DNA from: Stictocephala bisonia
Taxonomy: Eukaryota > Arthropoda > Insecta > Hemiptera > Membracidae
Length of the DNA: 64,000 nt
NCBI GenBank assembly: GCA_035578905.1
Contig: JAQJVL010000161.1
Location: forward strand, 558,001-622,000
Direction: 5' to 3'
Numbering within the stretch: the stretch's first letter is position 1; each line of letters begins with the position of its first letter. The notes beneath the pieces are model-generated. The model saw only the letters and a list, made by a program, of their open reading frames with translations. It had not been told where the DNA came from and did no database searches. Below, in pieces: positions 11,850 to 22,700 of this stretch. A program made the translations under genes and the position numbers.

Positions 11850-13352
11850 TGTTTTAAAAACATTCAAAAATGGCAAAGCTCCTGGTGAAGATGCGATCCC
11901 AATAGAATTAATAAAGAATGGAACTGAAGAACTTTTCATACATCTACACAAACTGATTCTACAAGTATGGAAAAGCGAGAAAATGCCAAAAGAGTGGACT
12001 GAAGCAGTAATAGTCCCACTGCACAAAAAAGGGGACAAACTAGAATGCAAAAATTATAGAGGTATATCCCTTATAAATACAACATACAAAATACTATCTA
12101 AACTTGTCTTAAACAGACTCTCAAATGCCATGTAGAAGAAATAGTAGGAGACCACCAAGCAGGTTTTATGAAAGGGAGATCAACAACAGACCAAATATTT
12201 ATTCTAAAACAAATAACCTCAAAGTATTGGGAATACAACAAAGATATATATGTAATGTTTGTCGATTTTAGCAAAGCCTACGACTCAATAAACAGACATA
12301 AACTGTGGAAGATGATGAAAAAGTATGGATTACCTAATAAAATAATTCAGTTGGCAAAAATGTGTTTAAACGAATCCAAAGGGAAAGTAAAAATAGGGAA
12401 AGAATATACAGATACATTTAATATAAATACTGGAGTGAGACAAGGTGATGGTCTATCTCCATTATTATTCAACATAGCACTACAAGAAGCTCTCAAGAAA
12501 AGAAGAAATAGTGAAGGAGGGGCAAGACTTACTGATAAAATAAACCTTCTAGCATTCGCAAACGATGTAGCCATTATAGCTGAAAACAAAAATAATCTTA
12601 AAGTGCTAACAGAAGTACTAATTGAAGAAGCAAGAAAAGTGGGTTTACAAATAAATGAAAACAAAACCAACTACATGAAAATAAGTAGGCAAGATGATGA
12701 GGAAGACCACTTAGAAGTATTAAACTATAGGTTCCAGAAAACTAGTATTTTTAAGTATCTGGGAGTGATGATCACAAACAATAATAGAGAAGAAATAGAA
12801 ATTCAGAGCAGACTCACAGCAGCAGAAAGATCATACTGGAGTTTAATAAAATTATTCAAAAGCAAACTGCTATCAAAAAACACTAAAATAAGAATGTATA
12901 AAACTATAGTGCAACCTGTATTGCTAAACGGGTCAGAAACTTGGTCTTTTACAAAAAATCCCAGAAACGCCTTATTACGTTTGAAAATAAAATTTTGAGA
13001 AGAATTTTTGGACCAATAAAAGAAGGAAATGTATGGAGGATACGGAAAAATAGAGAGTTAAAAGAATTATACGGTGAACCAGATATTGTGGGAATAGTTA
13101 AGAGTAGGAGGTTGAGATGGCTGGGCCATATTGACCGTAGAAGTGAGAGAGAGATGGTAAAGATGGTACTCAGAGGTACACCAGAAGGAAGGAGACCACT
13201 AGGAAGACCAAGGATGCGATGGGTTGATGAGGTGACGAAGGACCTGAGAAGAATGGGAGCAGATTTGGAGCTGGCAGAGGATAGAAGAGCTTGGAGGCAC
13301 ATGGTTGGCGAGGCCAAAAACCACCTAGGTTTCCAATGGCCACAGGAGTAAG
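11850..13352 (+). pseudogene. Degenerate non-LTR retrotransposon, reverse transcriptase region
   Basis: Three open segments in different frames make one RT polyprotein end: about 11,862-12,132 (GKAPGEDAIPIELI, NYRGISLIN), 12,132-12,998 (QAGFMKGRSTTDQ, FVDFSKAYDSINR, GVRQGDGLSPLLFN) and 12,941-13,351 (RRLRWLGHIDRR, GRPRMRWVDEV). Frameshifts lie near 12,131 and 12,950-12,990. The catalytic box reads FAND at 12,555-12,566 instead of F/YADD, so the first Asp of the pair is Asn. No endonuclease domain remains: 5' truncated. The 3' end has TAAGTAAGTAAGAGTAA, shared with the fragment at 42,479-42,822. Clade uncertain (RTE-like is one possibility). Confidence 0.85.
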
Positions 13353-13842
13353 TAAGTAAGAGTAAAAACAGTATTGTTAACTTTTAACTATTCATTTATT
13401 ATAGTTCATTCATGTTCTGGTAGAAAAAATACTAGGTCATTTATTTGTAATTTTATACAAAGGTAACTTCGAAGTATATATTTTTCCTAAATGGTAACAA
13501 GGACAGAAAAATATGACAGCCGGGGGGTGGGGCGGGGCGGCAATCCTTTTGAAAACTTTGAAGTCATGGAGCGAGGTAGTGTGTGGGAACCTCGTAGCAC
13601 TCACAGTGTCTTCCGTTGAACAGCCAATGAGAAGGCTTAGGACGGTAAAACTTGACATAAGTGATATTTAAACATTGTGCAATGTGAAGAAAAATAAAAA
13701 ATGTGAATTTAAAAAAAGATTTCTTAATTAGCATAGTACGTGTTGGTAGATGAATTTAATATTACTATATTATGAATTTAATATTGCATTCATTAATATT
13801 ACTATATTAGTGAATACAATATTAATATAAACTGAACATATA

Positions 13843-13897
13843 TTATGGTGATCGATTTACATATATTATGGTGGTTTACCGAAATCGATCACCATAA
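13843..13897. repeat. Perfect 16-bp stem-loop
   Basis: TTATGGTGATCGATTT at 13,843-13,858 is the exact reverse complement of AAATCGATCACCATAA at 13,882-13,897, with a 23-bp loop. It follows a patch of direct and inverted ATTAATATTACTATATTA repeats (13,740-13,830). Probably a foldback remnant; no gene context. Confidence 0.7.
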
Positions 13898-14084
13898 CAT
13901 TCGTAGCCTACATATTGCACTTATTTTTTATAAATATAGTATAAGTATTATACTTTATGAAATTTGTATTGTGTGATGTTCACTTGTGAAATTCTTAAAC
14001 TATTATTAAATTGCTCAAATAAGATGTTCTGCTCAGTTTAGTTTTGTATTAATTTAATGCATTTTCAATTACTTGCGTATCCAC

Positions 14085-14640
14085 TGACCTAATTGGGTAG
14101 CTCGTGATCACCTTGTGGCAGCCACACTGATCAAATTGGGTAGTCATCATGATGGACTTGGCTAGCACTCGTGATCAACATGGCTAAAACTCACGATCAG
14201 ATCGGGTAGTACCCTTGATCAACTTGGGCAACCTCCATAATGGGCTTGGCTAGCACTAATGATCAAATCGTGTAGTATCCCTAATAAACTACACGGGTCT
14301 ACGCACAGGCCCATGCTGACCTTTTCCCAATGGCTATTATGTTAACTAGGAAAATATGTTGTTTTAATTTTTATTTATTTTATATTTCTACTTATGTTTT
14401 CCTATATTTTATTTTGCATATAAATATCAATAACATTGTATGTATGTCCTATTTATGGGAAATAAATCAAATTTTCATTTTATTTCAAACTTGGGGCCGC
14501 CTCCGTGATGGGCTTGGCTAGCACTCGTGATCAACATTGCTATCACAAATGATCAACTCGTGTAGTACCCGTAATAAACTTGGCCAGCCACCGTCATGGA
14601 CTTGGCTATATCTCGTAATAAACTTAGCTAACATTCGTGC
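14085..14640. repeat. Degenerate tandem repeats of about 30 bp (GTGATCAACTTGG type)
   Basis: Repeated words such as CACTCGTGATCAACATGGCTA, GATCAAATTGGGTAGT and GGGCTTGGCTAGCACT recur at about 30-bp spacing, interrupted by an AT-rich insert at about 14,330-14,490. A related array lies at 22,440-22,700. No conserved reading frame. Confidence 0.7.
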
Positions 14641-14689
14641 TACAGTAATTTATGGAAAACTGACAAAAATAAAGTTGTTGTCATCAGAC

Positions 14690-14745
14690 CCACCCACCCA
14701 TACATGTACAGTGGTAGTGACCCCGCCTACCCATACACGTATTTA
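14690..14745. repeat. Short minisatellite block, same family as 3.8 kb and 24.3 kb
   Basis: ACCCACCCACCCATACATGTACAGTGGTAGTGACC and a second partial unit, matching the core at 3,786-4,035. It sits immediately before the truncated mariner. Confidence 0.7.
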
Positions 14746-14811
14746 CTGTTTTGTAAATAGTATTCTGGTTTTAATATTGTTATTTAACAAACGTCAAATC
14801 AAGTTTACTTC

Positions 14812-14901
14812 ATGAAATTGTTGCATCACAAATTTTGTGCCAGGTGGGTTCCAAAAATCCTTACGGAAGATCACAAAAAACAAAGACTTGCTGCATTGTT
14901 A
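14812..14901 (+). pseudogene. mariner transposase fragment upstream of the insertion
   Basis: Reads KLLHHKFCARWVPKILTEDH then KKQRLAALL, the segment before the first catalytic motif in mariner transposases. The frame continues as LTFLDEYDKHG just after the inserted element, which shows that both halves belonged to one gene. Confidence 0.85.
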
Positions 14902-15894
14902 TGTACCGGGTCGTTTTGACCGGTACATTTCGTTTTTTTTCGTCGTTGTCTGCCGGGCTGCCTGAGACCGCTTGTGCCCGGCGACTCGCTTTACTTTGGT
15001 GGCCGTTGGCTCGGACTCGGTCGTTCCGTGTTCCAGCCTTTGTCTGTCAGGTTGGCCATCGGTTGGATTCTTCTAGATTGTTCTCTGCGGCCGTTCGTCA
15101 TGAGATGCAGGGCTAGAGGCTCCTAAAACGTAAGTGTTCATTTGTAATTTCTAATATCTAATCACCCTTTTGGTGAAAATACTTTTGTTTAAATAATATT
15201 CAACGGGCTTACTTGTGTTTTCAGGGTTTTGTCTAATTTATATTCTTGTATAGATATTGGTTAACCTAGGTTCGAGCCATGTGCTCAATGTTACCTTTTT
15301 AACATTAATTGCTTTATTATATCTGGTTTTATATTTAATAGTAGTTCTGTATAATGTTTTGTGGAGCCTTTTTCAGTTGGAGTTACCGATTTACCATCTT
15401 TTTGTTAATTGACAATAACCTAGCCTATCTGTTTAGTTTGATTTTCATGTTATAACATATTGCTCTTGTATCCATAGCCTAGTTTTCAGTTTGTCATTTC
15501 TAGTTCCGTATACGTAATTAATTCTTTGGTAATTTGTTAAGTTGTAATTTGTTTTAAATATGATTTTCCAACATAATTATTCTTAGCCTAAAAATGGATC
15601 TTTTATTTTCTAGTGTGCTCCAATCATGTACAATTTGGTCTGTTCTTGTGTTGTTTTGCCATTTCCTGTATTAGTTGTTATGTGTAGTATTTTTTGTTGT
15701 TGTGGCCTTCTGCCTATTGATATTGTGGCCTTCTGCCAGCCAGTTTTGCTTTCTTGGTAATAAATTAGTTTTGCGCAGCTGCCGAGTTTTATTTTGGACC
15801 CTCCAACTGCCACCCGTGATCTCATCGCTTGACGTGTTTTGAGCCATCCCCCCAGTTGGCACGCTTTCCCGCTTTGGTGGGGGGATGGGTCTCA
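14902..15894 (+). mobile_element. LTR-like repeat (family A), copy 2, inserted in mariner
   Basis: Starts TGTACCGGGTCG and ends GGGATGGGTCTCA, with TG..CA termini. Flanked by GTTA at 14,898-14,901 and 15,895-15,898, a 4-bp target duplication. Removing it plus one GTTA restores the mariner frame. 993 bp against 1,323 bp for copy 3, so internally deleted. 5' terminal palindrome TGTACCGG...CCGGTACA; 3' hairpin CCATCCCCCC...GGGGGGATGG. Confidence 0.88.
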
Positions 15895-15897
15895 GTT

Positions 15898-16540
15898 AAC
15901 TTTCCTTGATGAATACGACAAACATGGTTACGAACTTCTCGATCGTATCGTTACTGGTGATGAAACATGGATGAAGCATGTTAATTGTGAAACAAAAATG
16001 CAGTCTATGGAATGGGGGCACACCCATTCTCCAAAAAAACCAAGAAAATGTCTCCAAACTCTGTCAGCGAGAAAGATTATAGCAATTGTTTTTTGCAATG
16101 CTAAGGTTGTGATTCTGGTTGATTTCCTTAAACGAGGATCAACAATCAACGCAGAGGTATTGTGAAACATTGCAGAAACTACGGCGAGCGATACAAAACA
16201 AGTGTAGGGCAAAATTGAGCTCAAAGATTTTGTTTTTCCACGACAATGCACGTCCCCATACAGCCAATCGTACACGACAAGTCTTGGATGATTTTGATTG
16301 GGAAGTGTTTTATCATCCGCCTTATAGCCCAGATCTAGCACCAAGCAATTACCACCTCTTTCCAGCGATGAAGACCTGGCTCGCAACGCAGTGCTTCGAT
16401 AGTGACGCTGAACTTCACGCTGGCGTTAATCAGTGGTTAATATCTCAGGCAGCTGATTTTTACAAAGCTGGAATCGAAAAACTTGTGTCACGTTATGATA
16501 AATATCTAAATTTGAATGTAGATTACGTTGAAAAATAGCC
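15898..16540 (+). pseudogene. mariner transposase, catalytic region, frameshifted
   Basis: Contains TGDETWMKHVN (first catalytic Asp), HDNARPHTANRT (second) and YSPDLAPSNYHLF. The last motif is normally SDYH in mariner D,D34D transposases, so the third catalytic Asp is Asn. A frame change occurs near 16,120-16,160 (two frames overlap). Ends with DYVEK and a stop at about 16,538. Not functional as it stands. Confidence 0.9.
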
Positions 16541-16625
16541 TAAAATTGTAGCTTTTAAATGTTCCTATTTCAGTTGGTTAATTTTTTATTTCAAAACGTC
16601 TGTTACTTTCTGGATAGCCCTCATA

Positions 16626-18170
16626 CATGTTCTGTATATATGTTTTTGTAATATTAAGGAATAATTTGTATACATTTATTTATAGAATAAAATAAATACG
16701 CTAACTTTCTTTTAAAAATACTTACTACTTCATTTTTAAACATTTCATGTATATCTTGTATGAATGAATGTATATATTGTACAAAATATATCTTGTAAAA
16801 ATGCTTACTACATATAGCACTAACATAGTAATACATTTTTGTAAATAATTCATGAAATGTTTGACAAATCATTTGCCAAATGAATATCTAGCACATAGTT
16901 ACATGAATTGTAATTTTTTTATGTATTCAAATAATCTATATGTATAGAACCTTGATTGCTTCTGACACGTTATGTCACTCGTCGTATTGTTACTGTATTT
17001 AGTTAGGCATTGCTTTATTTTGATTGTTGGTCATTTTTAACAGTCGTGTTTTTAAAAAATTTTCATATTTAGTAATTTGTGTAGGCCTATTTAAATCATA
17101 TTAAATTAAGCACTCCTAAAATATTGTGAAATATTCATCAGAAAAACTAAAATTTTTGAAAAGTAATTGTGTAAGAACTGTTGTCGAAGTAAAATAATTG
17201 TTTTTCTCATGGCAATGGGAAAATTGAGCAAGATTATAATATATTATTTTAATTATAATTTATATCATTCATACAATTCGCTTTGGTTTTCGTCTCTGTC
17301 CACGAAAATGTTTGTTGTAACAAAATGTCTGCTTTTTGAAACCAAATTGTCCTCGTAGTGTTATTTTCATGTATTGTAGTAATTTATTCAGCATACTTCA
17401 GAAGCAAATAAAAAATTGCCACATTTCAACTATTTTTTAATTTTTGGAAATTAGTGTGTTTATGTTGTAATTGCCATAAAACTATGATAGTTTATGTTAA
17501 ATCATTTTGTAAAAAATAATTAATAAAACGTACAAGAATTCTGATTTTGGAAACCATTTCAAGTAGAAATTCAATATTTTAGTAGACCCCCAATTTTATC
17601 AGTGAATAATTTGATTTCACTGTAAAAAGTCTACTTTTCTAAACAAATATTACTAGTTTTTCAAAAACAAAATGACATAAAAACATGTTAAAAAATAAAA
17701 TACAGCAGCATTGCCCGTACTGACAGGAAAATTGACAATTGTTGAAGAATTCGCCTTTCTGTTCAACATTCATTCAGACAGAGAAGGTCGGGCGTAGCCA
17801 ACTGAGGAGGTGGCAGGTAGGGAGGGGTAAATGGGGTTTCCGGTTGAAAATACTACGAAAACTTACTATACAAGAAATAATTCAAGGAACTATATTGTAC
17901 TCTGTCCGGCGGATTAAACTTCCTTCACCAAAAAAAAAAAAAAAAACAATACTGGACGTAGTTCCAACTTCTCTCGCCAGTGTCGCATGACTTCTATATT
18001 TTCTTTCCCTTTAGAGCCCACTTAATTTTTTAATTTAAAACACTTTGTGCCATTTAAATTGTAAATGCATCCAATTCACGATCAAATATTTCATGTACTT
18101 ATCAGAGACTTAACTGGATTTTCTTATTGACATTATTATAAGCAAAAAGTGTTGTTTATTATTATTATTA
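16626..18170. other. AT-rich intron sequence, no feature recognised
   Basis: Part of SART1 intron 9. Contains an A-run (about 17,930-17,946) after a mixed stretch near 17,740-17,930 that may be a retroposon tail; otherwise nothing supported on either strand. Confidence 0.4.
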
Positions 18171-18174
18171 TTAT

Positions 18175-18344
18175 TTTTTTTTTTTTAATAAAACTTCACT
18201 TGCCAGTTCAGTTGCCAGGCCTACAAGCCTGTGCATGAAATTTATTCAACTAGTGAAGTACCAACCATTAGCTCAGTGGGGGATTCGAACCTTGGACAGC
18301 CCTCTGCAGTCCGATGCCTTAGCCACTGAGCCACCACGCCAGCT
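18175..18344 (-). mobile_element. tRNA-derived SINE, copy 2
   Basis: Minus-strand copy of the SINE at 6,882: box A (complement CCACTGAGCCA) at 18,323-18,333, box B (complement GGATTCGAACC) at 18,281-18,291, then the shared body and a T-rich stretch on this strand (poly-A tail) near 18,170-18,188. Confidence 0.85.
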
Positions 18345-18932
18345 TAATTATTGTTTATATTAATAAGTGTTAAGATAAAAAACTCATCATGCTCTGCAGT
18401 TGAAACTTGCAAGATGACAAAGAGAAATAGGATCAGGATACATCCTGCGGGGAAAGTTAGTTTTTTAGAGCAATTATAAGGATAATACAAAAAGGGATAA
18501 AATTAAAAATATACAAATTAGGAGAGACCTAGTTGAGGAAAGTCTGAGAAAAAGAATACAAAAATTAAGAATTAGGTTAGGTGGTAAGGGTCCATTTTAA
18601 GAGAATGTGAGAGGACAAAATAACAATAATGATGGGAGCGAGAAGAAATATAGGAAGTGTAACCAACTGGGTTGAAATCAACAACTCATCAGCTTTCTAC
18701 TTCCAGCATTTGGTTGCTTTAACAAGTCTCTTTAAGGTTTAGACTAAATTAAATATAAAAAAATTAGAAACCATAAGATTCTTCCTTAGGTTCTTGGCAG
18801 GATTGTGAGGGGTTCAAGAAAATCATATTTAATACTTTGCTTGTTTAGTATCTTTTCTTCAAAACCACATAAATTGTAGCCACTCTGAACATCATAAGTT
18901 CAAGTTAAATATTATATCATGATCTTTTTTAA
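18345..18932. other. AT-rich intron sequence, no feature recognised
   Basis: Part of SART1 intron 9. No coding sequence or repeat family member identified. Confidence 0.4.
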
Positions 18933-19945
18933 CCTTCACGCTCCATAGGCGAACTGAGTCCAACATCACTATTTTTCCGTTCCACTCCATAGGCAGACTC
19001 AGTCCTACATCGGTTAGCGATCTTTTTATTTCATTCCCAGTTTGTTCCAGATATTGTTTAAAGTGTCTATAGTTGCCGTGGTAATACTTACTTGTCTTTT
19101 GAGTCACTCAGTGTTTGATTTGAACTTCGTAGTATTTTTTTTTTTTCGTTTTAAAACCAATCAGCTTTAGTCAGCTCCAGTTGTCATCTTCACATTGAAT
19201 ATTCATTGATGTGTGTTTAGGTTGTGTTTGTAAACAATATTTACATTGTTTTTGTTTTTATATTATGTTTTGTAAGTTTCTATTAATAATTTTTAGAATA
19301 CATCAAAGTGCATAAAGTGTAAATTAGTGTACTATTTTCGTGTACAGCTAGTATTATGGCGTCTACAAGTAGAGATAGTTTAGATTACACAAGCATTGTA
19401 ACTGTTTGAGCATTGTTTACAGTTTTATAGATTTATTTGTTTGAACAAAATATTGTTACCAGTATCAGTAGTATTTGCATATGTGTCAAGTGTGACTACA
19501 AAACAGAACTGCAGCAGTTCAAAAATTGTGATATACATAACATGAAACTTTAGTATTCTACAAAATGATAATTTGGTAAGTGAAAACGCTTTGTAATCTT
19601 TTATAAAGTAGCATATGGAAATTATAGTATGTTTCGGAAACCAAACAAAATTAGTGTTTTTCTGTCTAGAATTAAATGCTTGTTTTAATGATGGTTCATA
19701 AAAAAAAAAAGCTAAAACTTAATCAAAATATAAGAAATTTTGTTATATTTTTATATCTGCGTAAAAGTAATTGTAATAAAGTACAAATACATTACATAAA
19801 AATGTTCACGATTATACTGAATAATTTGGTATATAACACTAAGTACCTGCTTACATATAGGCCATTTTAACTATATATAAGAAACATATGAAAAATTTAA
19901 ATAAATTAAATGGGTCTGGCAGGGCACCATGGGAGTTTCAAAAGG
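18933..19945. mobile_element. Possible piggyBac-like non-autonomous element
   Basis: Bounded by TTAA at 18,929-18,932 and 19,946-19,949, with ends CCTTCACGCTCCATAGGCG and CACCATGGGAGTTTCAAAAGG that are only weakly inverted. The left end holds two direct copies, about 55 bp apart, of CTCCATAGGCGAACTGAGTCC-like sequence. A short frame opens at an ATG near 19,355 (MASTSRDSLDYTS) and stops after 17 codons. Weaker than the other TTAA elements. Confidence 0.4.
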
Positions 19946-19949
19946 TTAA

Positions 19950-20384
19950 GAAATGATTGTGTGCATGACTAGGATTTACATGCTAAAGGTGTTTTCTGTT
20001 TGAGAAAGAAGGTGTAGGATGTTAGAAGTAGAGGGTGACTACATATCCAAACATACCAAAATAATATTTAGATTTTCACAAAAAGTACTATACAATAAAG
20101 GTGTTAACTTACCTCACCTTTTGTGCAAATTTACTATTAACTTGCCTCTTTTTCCAAGTACACTTGATTTTTCCGACTGCCCAGTCTCATTTTTTATTTT
20201 GTTTCTAATATATGCAGTAACATATAACATGACTTTTCTGTACAGTACAAATTAAAGCCATTTTTTAACTGATGACTTTAGCCACCTTATAACACATAAT
20301 TTTCTATTGGGTTAGTAAAGCACTTTGATATAGAATCTTTCTCACTTAAATAGAAAATAGCTTTTTAATACTTGCAGGTTAAAT
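19950..20384. other. AT-rich intron sequence, no feature recognised
   Basis: Part of SART1 intron 9 between the possible piggyBac-like element and the foldback element. Short frames look like chance. Confidence 0.4.
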
Positions 20385-20640
20385 ATGGGGCACTAGGCCT
20401 AGGATTTCAGTAGTAATGAAAAGAAAGGAAAGCAGCATACTTGTTAAACTTGGTAGACTGGTACACTGTAGAAAGAGACACAATCACATCACAATTGGAT
20501 AGTGAAATATTTCGAGACCACTGGCCTAGAAATATTTCACTATCCAATTCTTTGTGATATGATTGTGTCTCTTTCTACAGTGTACCAGTCTACCAAGGTT
20601 TATCAGGTATGCTGCTTTCCTTTCATTTCATTAATTTTTA
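20385..20640. mobile_element. Foldback/MITE element with long inverted arms
   Basis: Arms 20,451-20,513 and 20,529-20,595 are nearly exact reverse complements (TAGACTGGTACACTGTAGAA ... TTCTACAGTGTACCAGTCTA), and the match extends outward through GGAAAGCAGCATAC / GTATGCTGCTTTCC. The loop is about 15 bp. The same arms bound the larger element at 21,325-22,860. Confidence 0.85.
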
Positions 20641-20705
20641 ATACTTAATACATGCATTGATTTGATTTGTTAGTCTTTATGCAGAATACGACAGAAACAA
20701 CTTAC

Positions 20706-20864
20706 CAACATCTCTTGTGCATCTTCATCTCTGTTGCCTGCCAATCCATAAGTGGGGATGTCTCCGAGAGTACGACAGAACTCAGCTGTAGAGTTCAAGA
20801 CTATGGAACCTCCTGGGCCAGCCTCTCCATAACCAATCTCTTCACTCAATACCATTTTTGCTAC
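20706..20864 (-). CDS. SART1: SART1 exon 9
   Basis: Reads [53 protein letters not shown]. Human SART1 has IVFNATSEFCRTLGEIPTYG and LAGNREEQEELMDFER, the clearest identity in the gene. Acceptor CATCAG before 20,864; donor GTAAG after 20,706; phase 0 on both sides. The 10.96-kb intron to exon 10 is the largest in the window. Confidence 0.97.
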
Positions 20865-21431
20865 CTGATGAAATAATAATAACCAAATAAAGCCACGTAA
20901 AAGTTACAGTGGTAAAAATACACAGAATAGTAAAATGTTTTTCTATAATGTTAATCATATGGCCATTTAAGAAATATAAGACAAATTAGAAGAATTATTT
21001 AAAAATTAAATATGTATGAATGATACAACTGGACAACAACGGTAAGAACTAATTTGAACATGTTTTAGAATGTAATTGATACAGATTGTGTAAGAAACAT
21101 GACCTCAAGCTATATTTATAAACTCAAGCTCAACAAATTTTTTTAATTTTAAACCTATACATTCTTTACTAATTCATAATACTAGTAAATCATCTAGTTT
21201 TGCAATAAATGGCTATTTGTTAAAATGATTGTGTATTATTTTCTAGCCATTTTCTTAATTCAACACTAATTTCTTTAGATCCAATACAAAACTTCAAATA
21301 CTACCTATGATTTAAGTAGTAATTGAAGGAAAGCAACATACCTGGTAAACTGTAGATAGAAACACAATCACATAAAAAATAATTGGTTAGTGAAACATTT
21401 CGGGGCCACTGGCCCCTTCTTTAGTCAACCC

Positions 21432-22408
21432 TGAGATTCAGTGGAACCTTCTTATAACAAATCTGAAGGGGTTTTAAAAAAATCTGTCATATCGAGTAAT
21501 TTGTTATGTTGAGGTTAAGACTGAAAATATTCGTTATGTAAAGGTGATTTCAGTAATTAAAGAGATAACCTCTGTAGACTATTTAGTGAGAAAGTAACGG
21601 ATGCGGTTTTTCTGTTTCATTTAATTAAGTACACAATAAAAAGAAACCCAGTCACACTTGTACGTATTGGCATAGCGGCATGCGGCAAGGCGGTAGGAAG
21701 TGGGATGTGCTAGGCAGTGGGGCCCGTGCATGCAGTTACAAAACTTGATCGAATTGTTCATCGAATCTGTTGTGTTGCATCCAGACTATACGATTTAAGT
21801 GCATACGTTGTATAAAAATATTGACAAGTTCATTCGACGTGCGATCATCGAACAGACGTCTGTGCTAGCTCTAAAATTCCCTCCACACTATGCGATCGTC
21901 GTACAGATCTCGGAATTTCGATAAATCTGTTATGGACTATTTGATGGTTGTATAGTCTGTAGGGGCCTTTACAACACACAGTAGTGCACTAAACCAGTAT
22001 CCAGTAAGTTCAGGAAATTACGCTAAAAATACTGGAACGGAAGGAAGCGCTGGGATAAGGAGAGCTAGACGGATCTCACGGTCACTGCCAGCTGATGCGA
22101 AATTCATTTTAAAGTTCACATAAAAATATTTGTTTGTTATACAGAGTCTGTAAGAGGTACATTTCGTTATATAAAGGTTAAATTCACTATGTAGAGGATG
22201 ATGGTTAAAAAATGCATCATACAGAGGTAAACTAACCTTCCTTTAGGAAGATAGAAAATTTGTTATATTGAGTTACTGGGCATGATTAATTCATATTATA
22301 GAGGTATATTTACTGTTAAGTATTATAGCTAGTTTATGGGGCTTTTCAAATATTTGTTACATCAAGGAATTCGTTAAATTGAGGTTTGTTACAACAAGGT
22401 TCTATTGT
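21432..22408. mobile_element. Second pogo-like element, nested between foldback arms
   Basis: Left end CAGTGGAACCTTCTTATAAC and right end GTTACAACAAGGTTCTATTG are inverted repeats. TA follows on the right; the left flank is TT, a decayed or mis-set site. Interior words such as AGAGGTAAA, TTTGTTATATTGAG and TTCGTTATATAAAGG are repeats of the terminus. No transposase frame. A smaller inverted pair (ACTATACGA about 21,785; TGTATAGT about 21,950) may be a further nested MITE. Confidence 0.65.
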
Positions 22409-22439
22409 AGTTAATTTACACCCTAAATTTGATCATAAC

Positions 22440-22700
22440 AAACTATGTATGTAGTCTCCATAACAAACTAGGCTAGTCGACTGTCAACCATTCAGGTAGC
22501 CCAGTGATAATCTTAGTTAGCTTGCGAACAGATTGGAAAGTCCCTAGTGATTTACTTTGATAGCCACTCGTTATCATATTGGAAAGCCCCCGTGATCATG
22601 TTGGGTAATCACCCGTCATTATCTTGTGTAGCCCCTGTGAACAAAGGTAGTCCACCTGTGATCACCATAGGTAGCCCCCATGATAAACCTGAGTTGTTTA
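22440..22700. repeat. Degenerate tandem repeats of about 30 bp, related to 14.1-14.6 kb
   Basis: Units such as GTAGCCCCTGTGAACAAAGG, GTAGTCCACCTGTGATCACC and GTAGCCCCCATGATAAACC recur every 25-35 bp. Same word structure as the array at 14,085-14,640. Confidence 0.65.

Larger units (their letters stand above)
14810..16623 (+). mobile_element. mariner element, 5' truncated and split by an LTR-like insertion
   Basis: Transposase-coding sequence on both sides of the insertion at 14,902-15,894, and a 3' terminus resembling mariner inverted repeats (GTTACTTTCTGGATAGCCCTCA) followed by TA at 16,624-16,625. The 5' end, including the N-terminal DNA-binding region, is missing beyond about 14,810. Confidence 0.88.
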
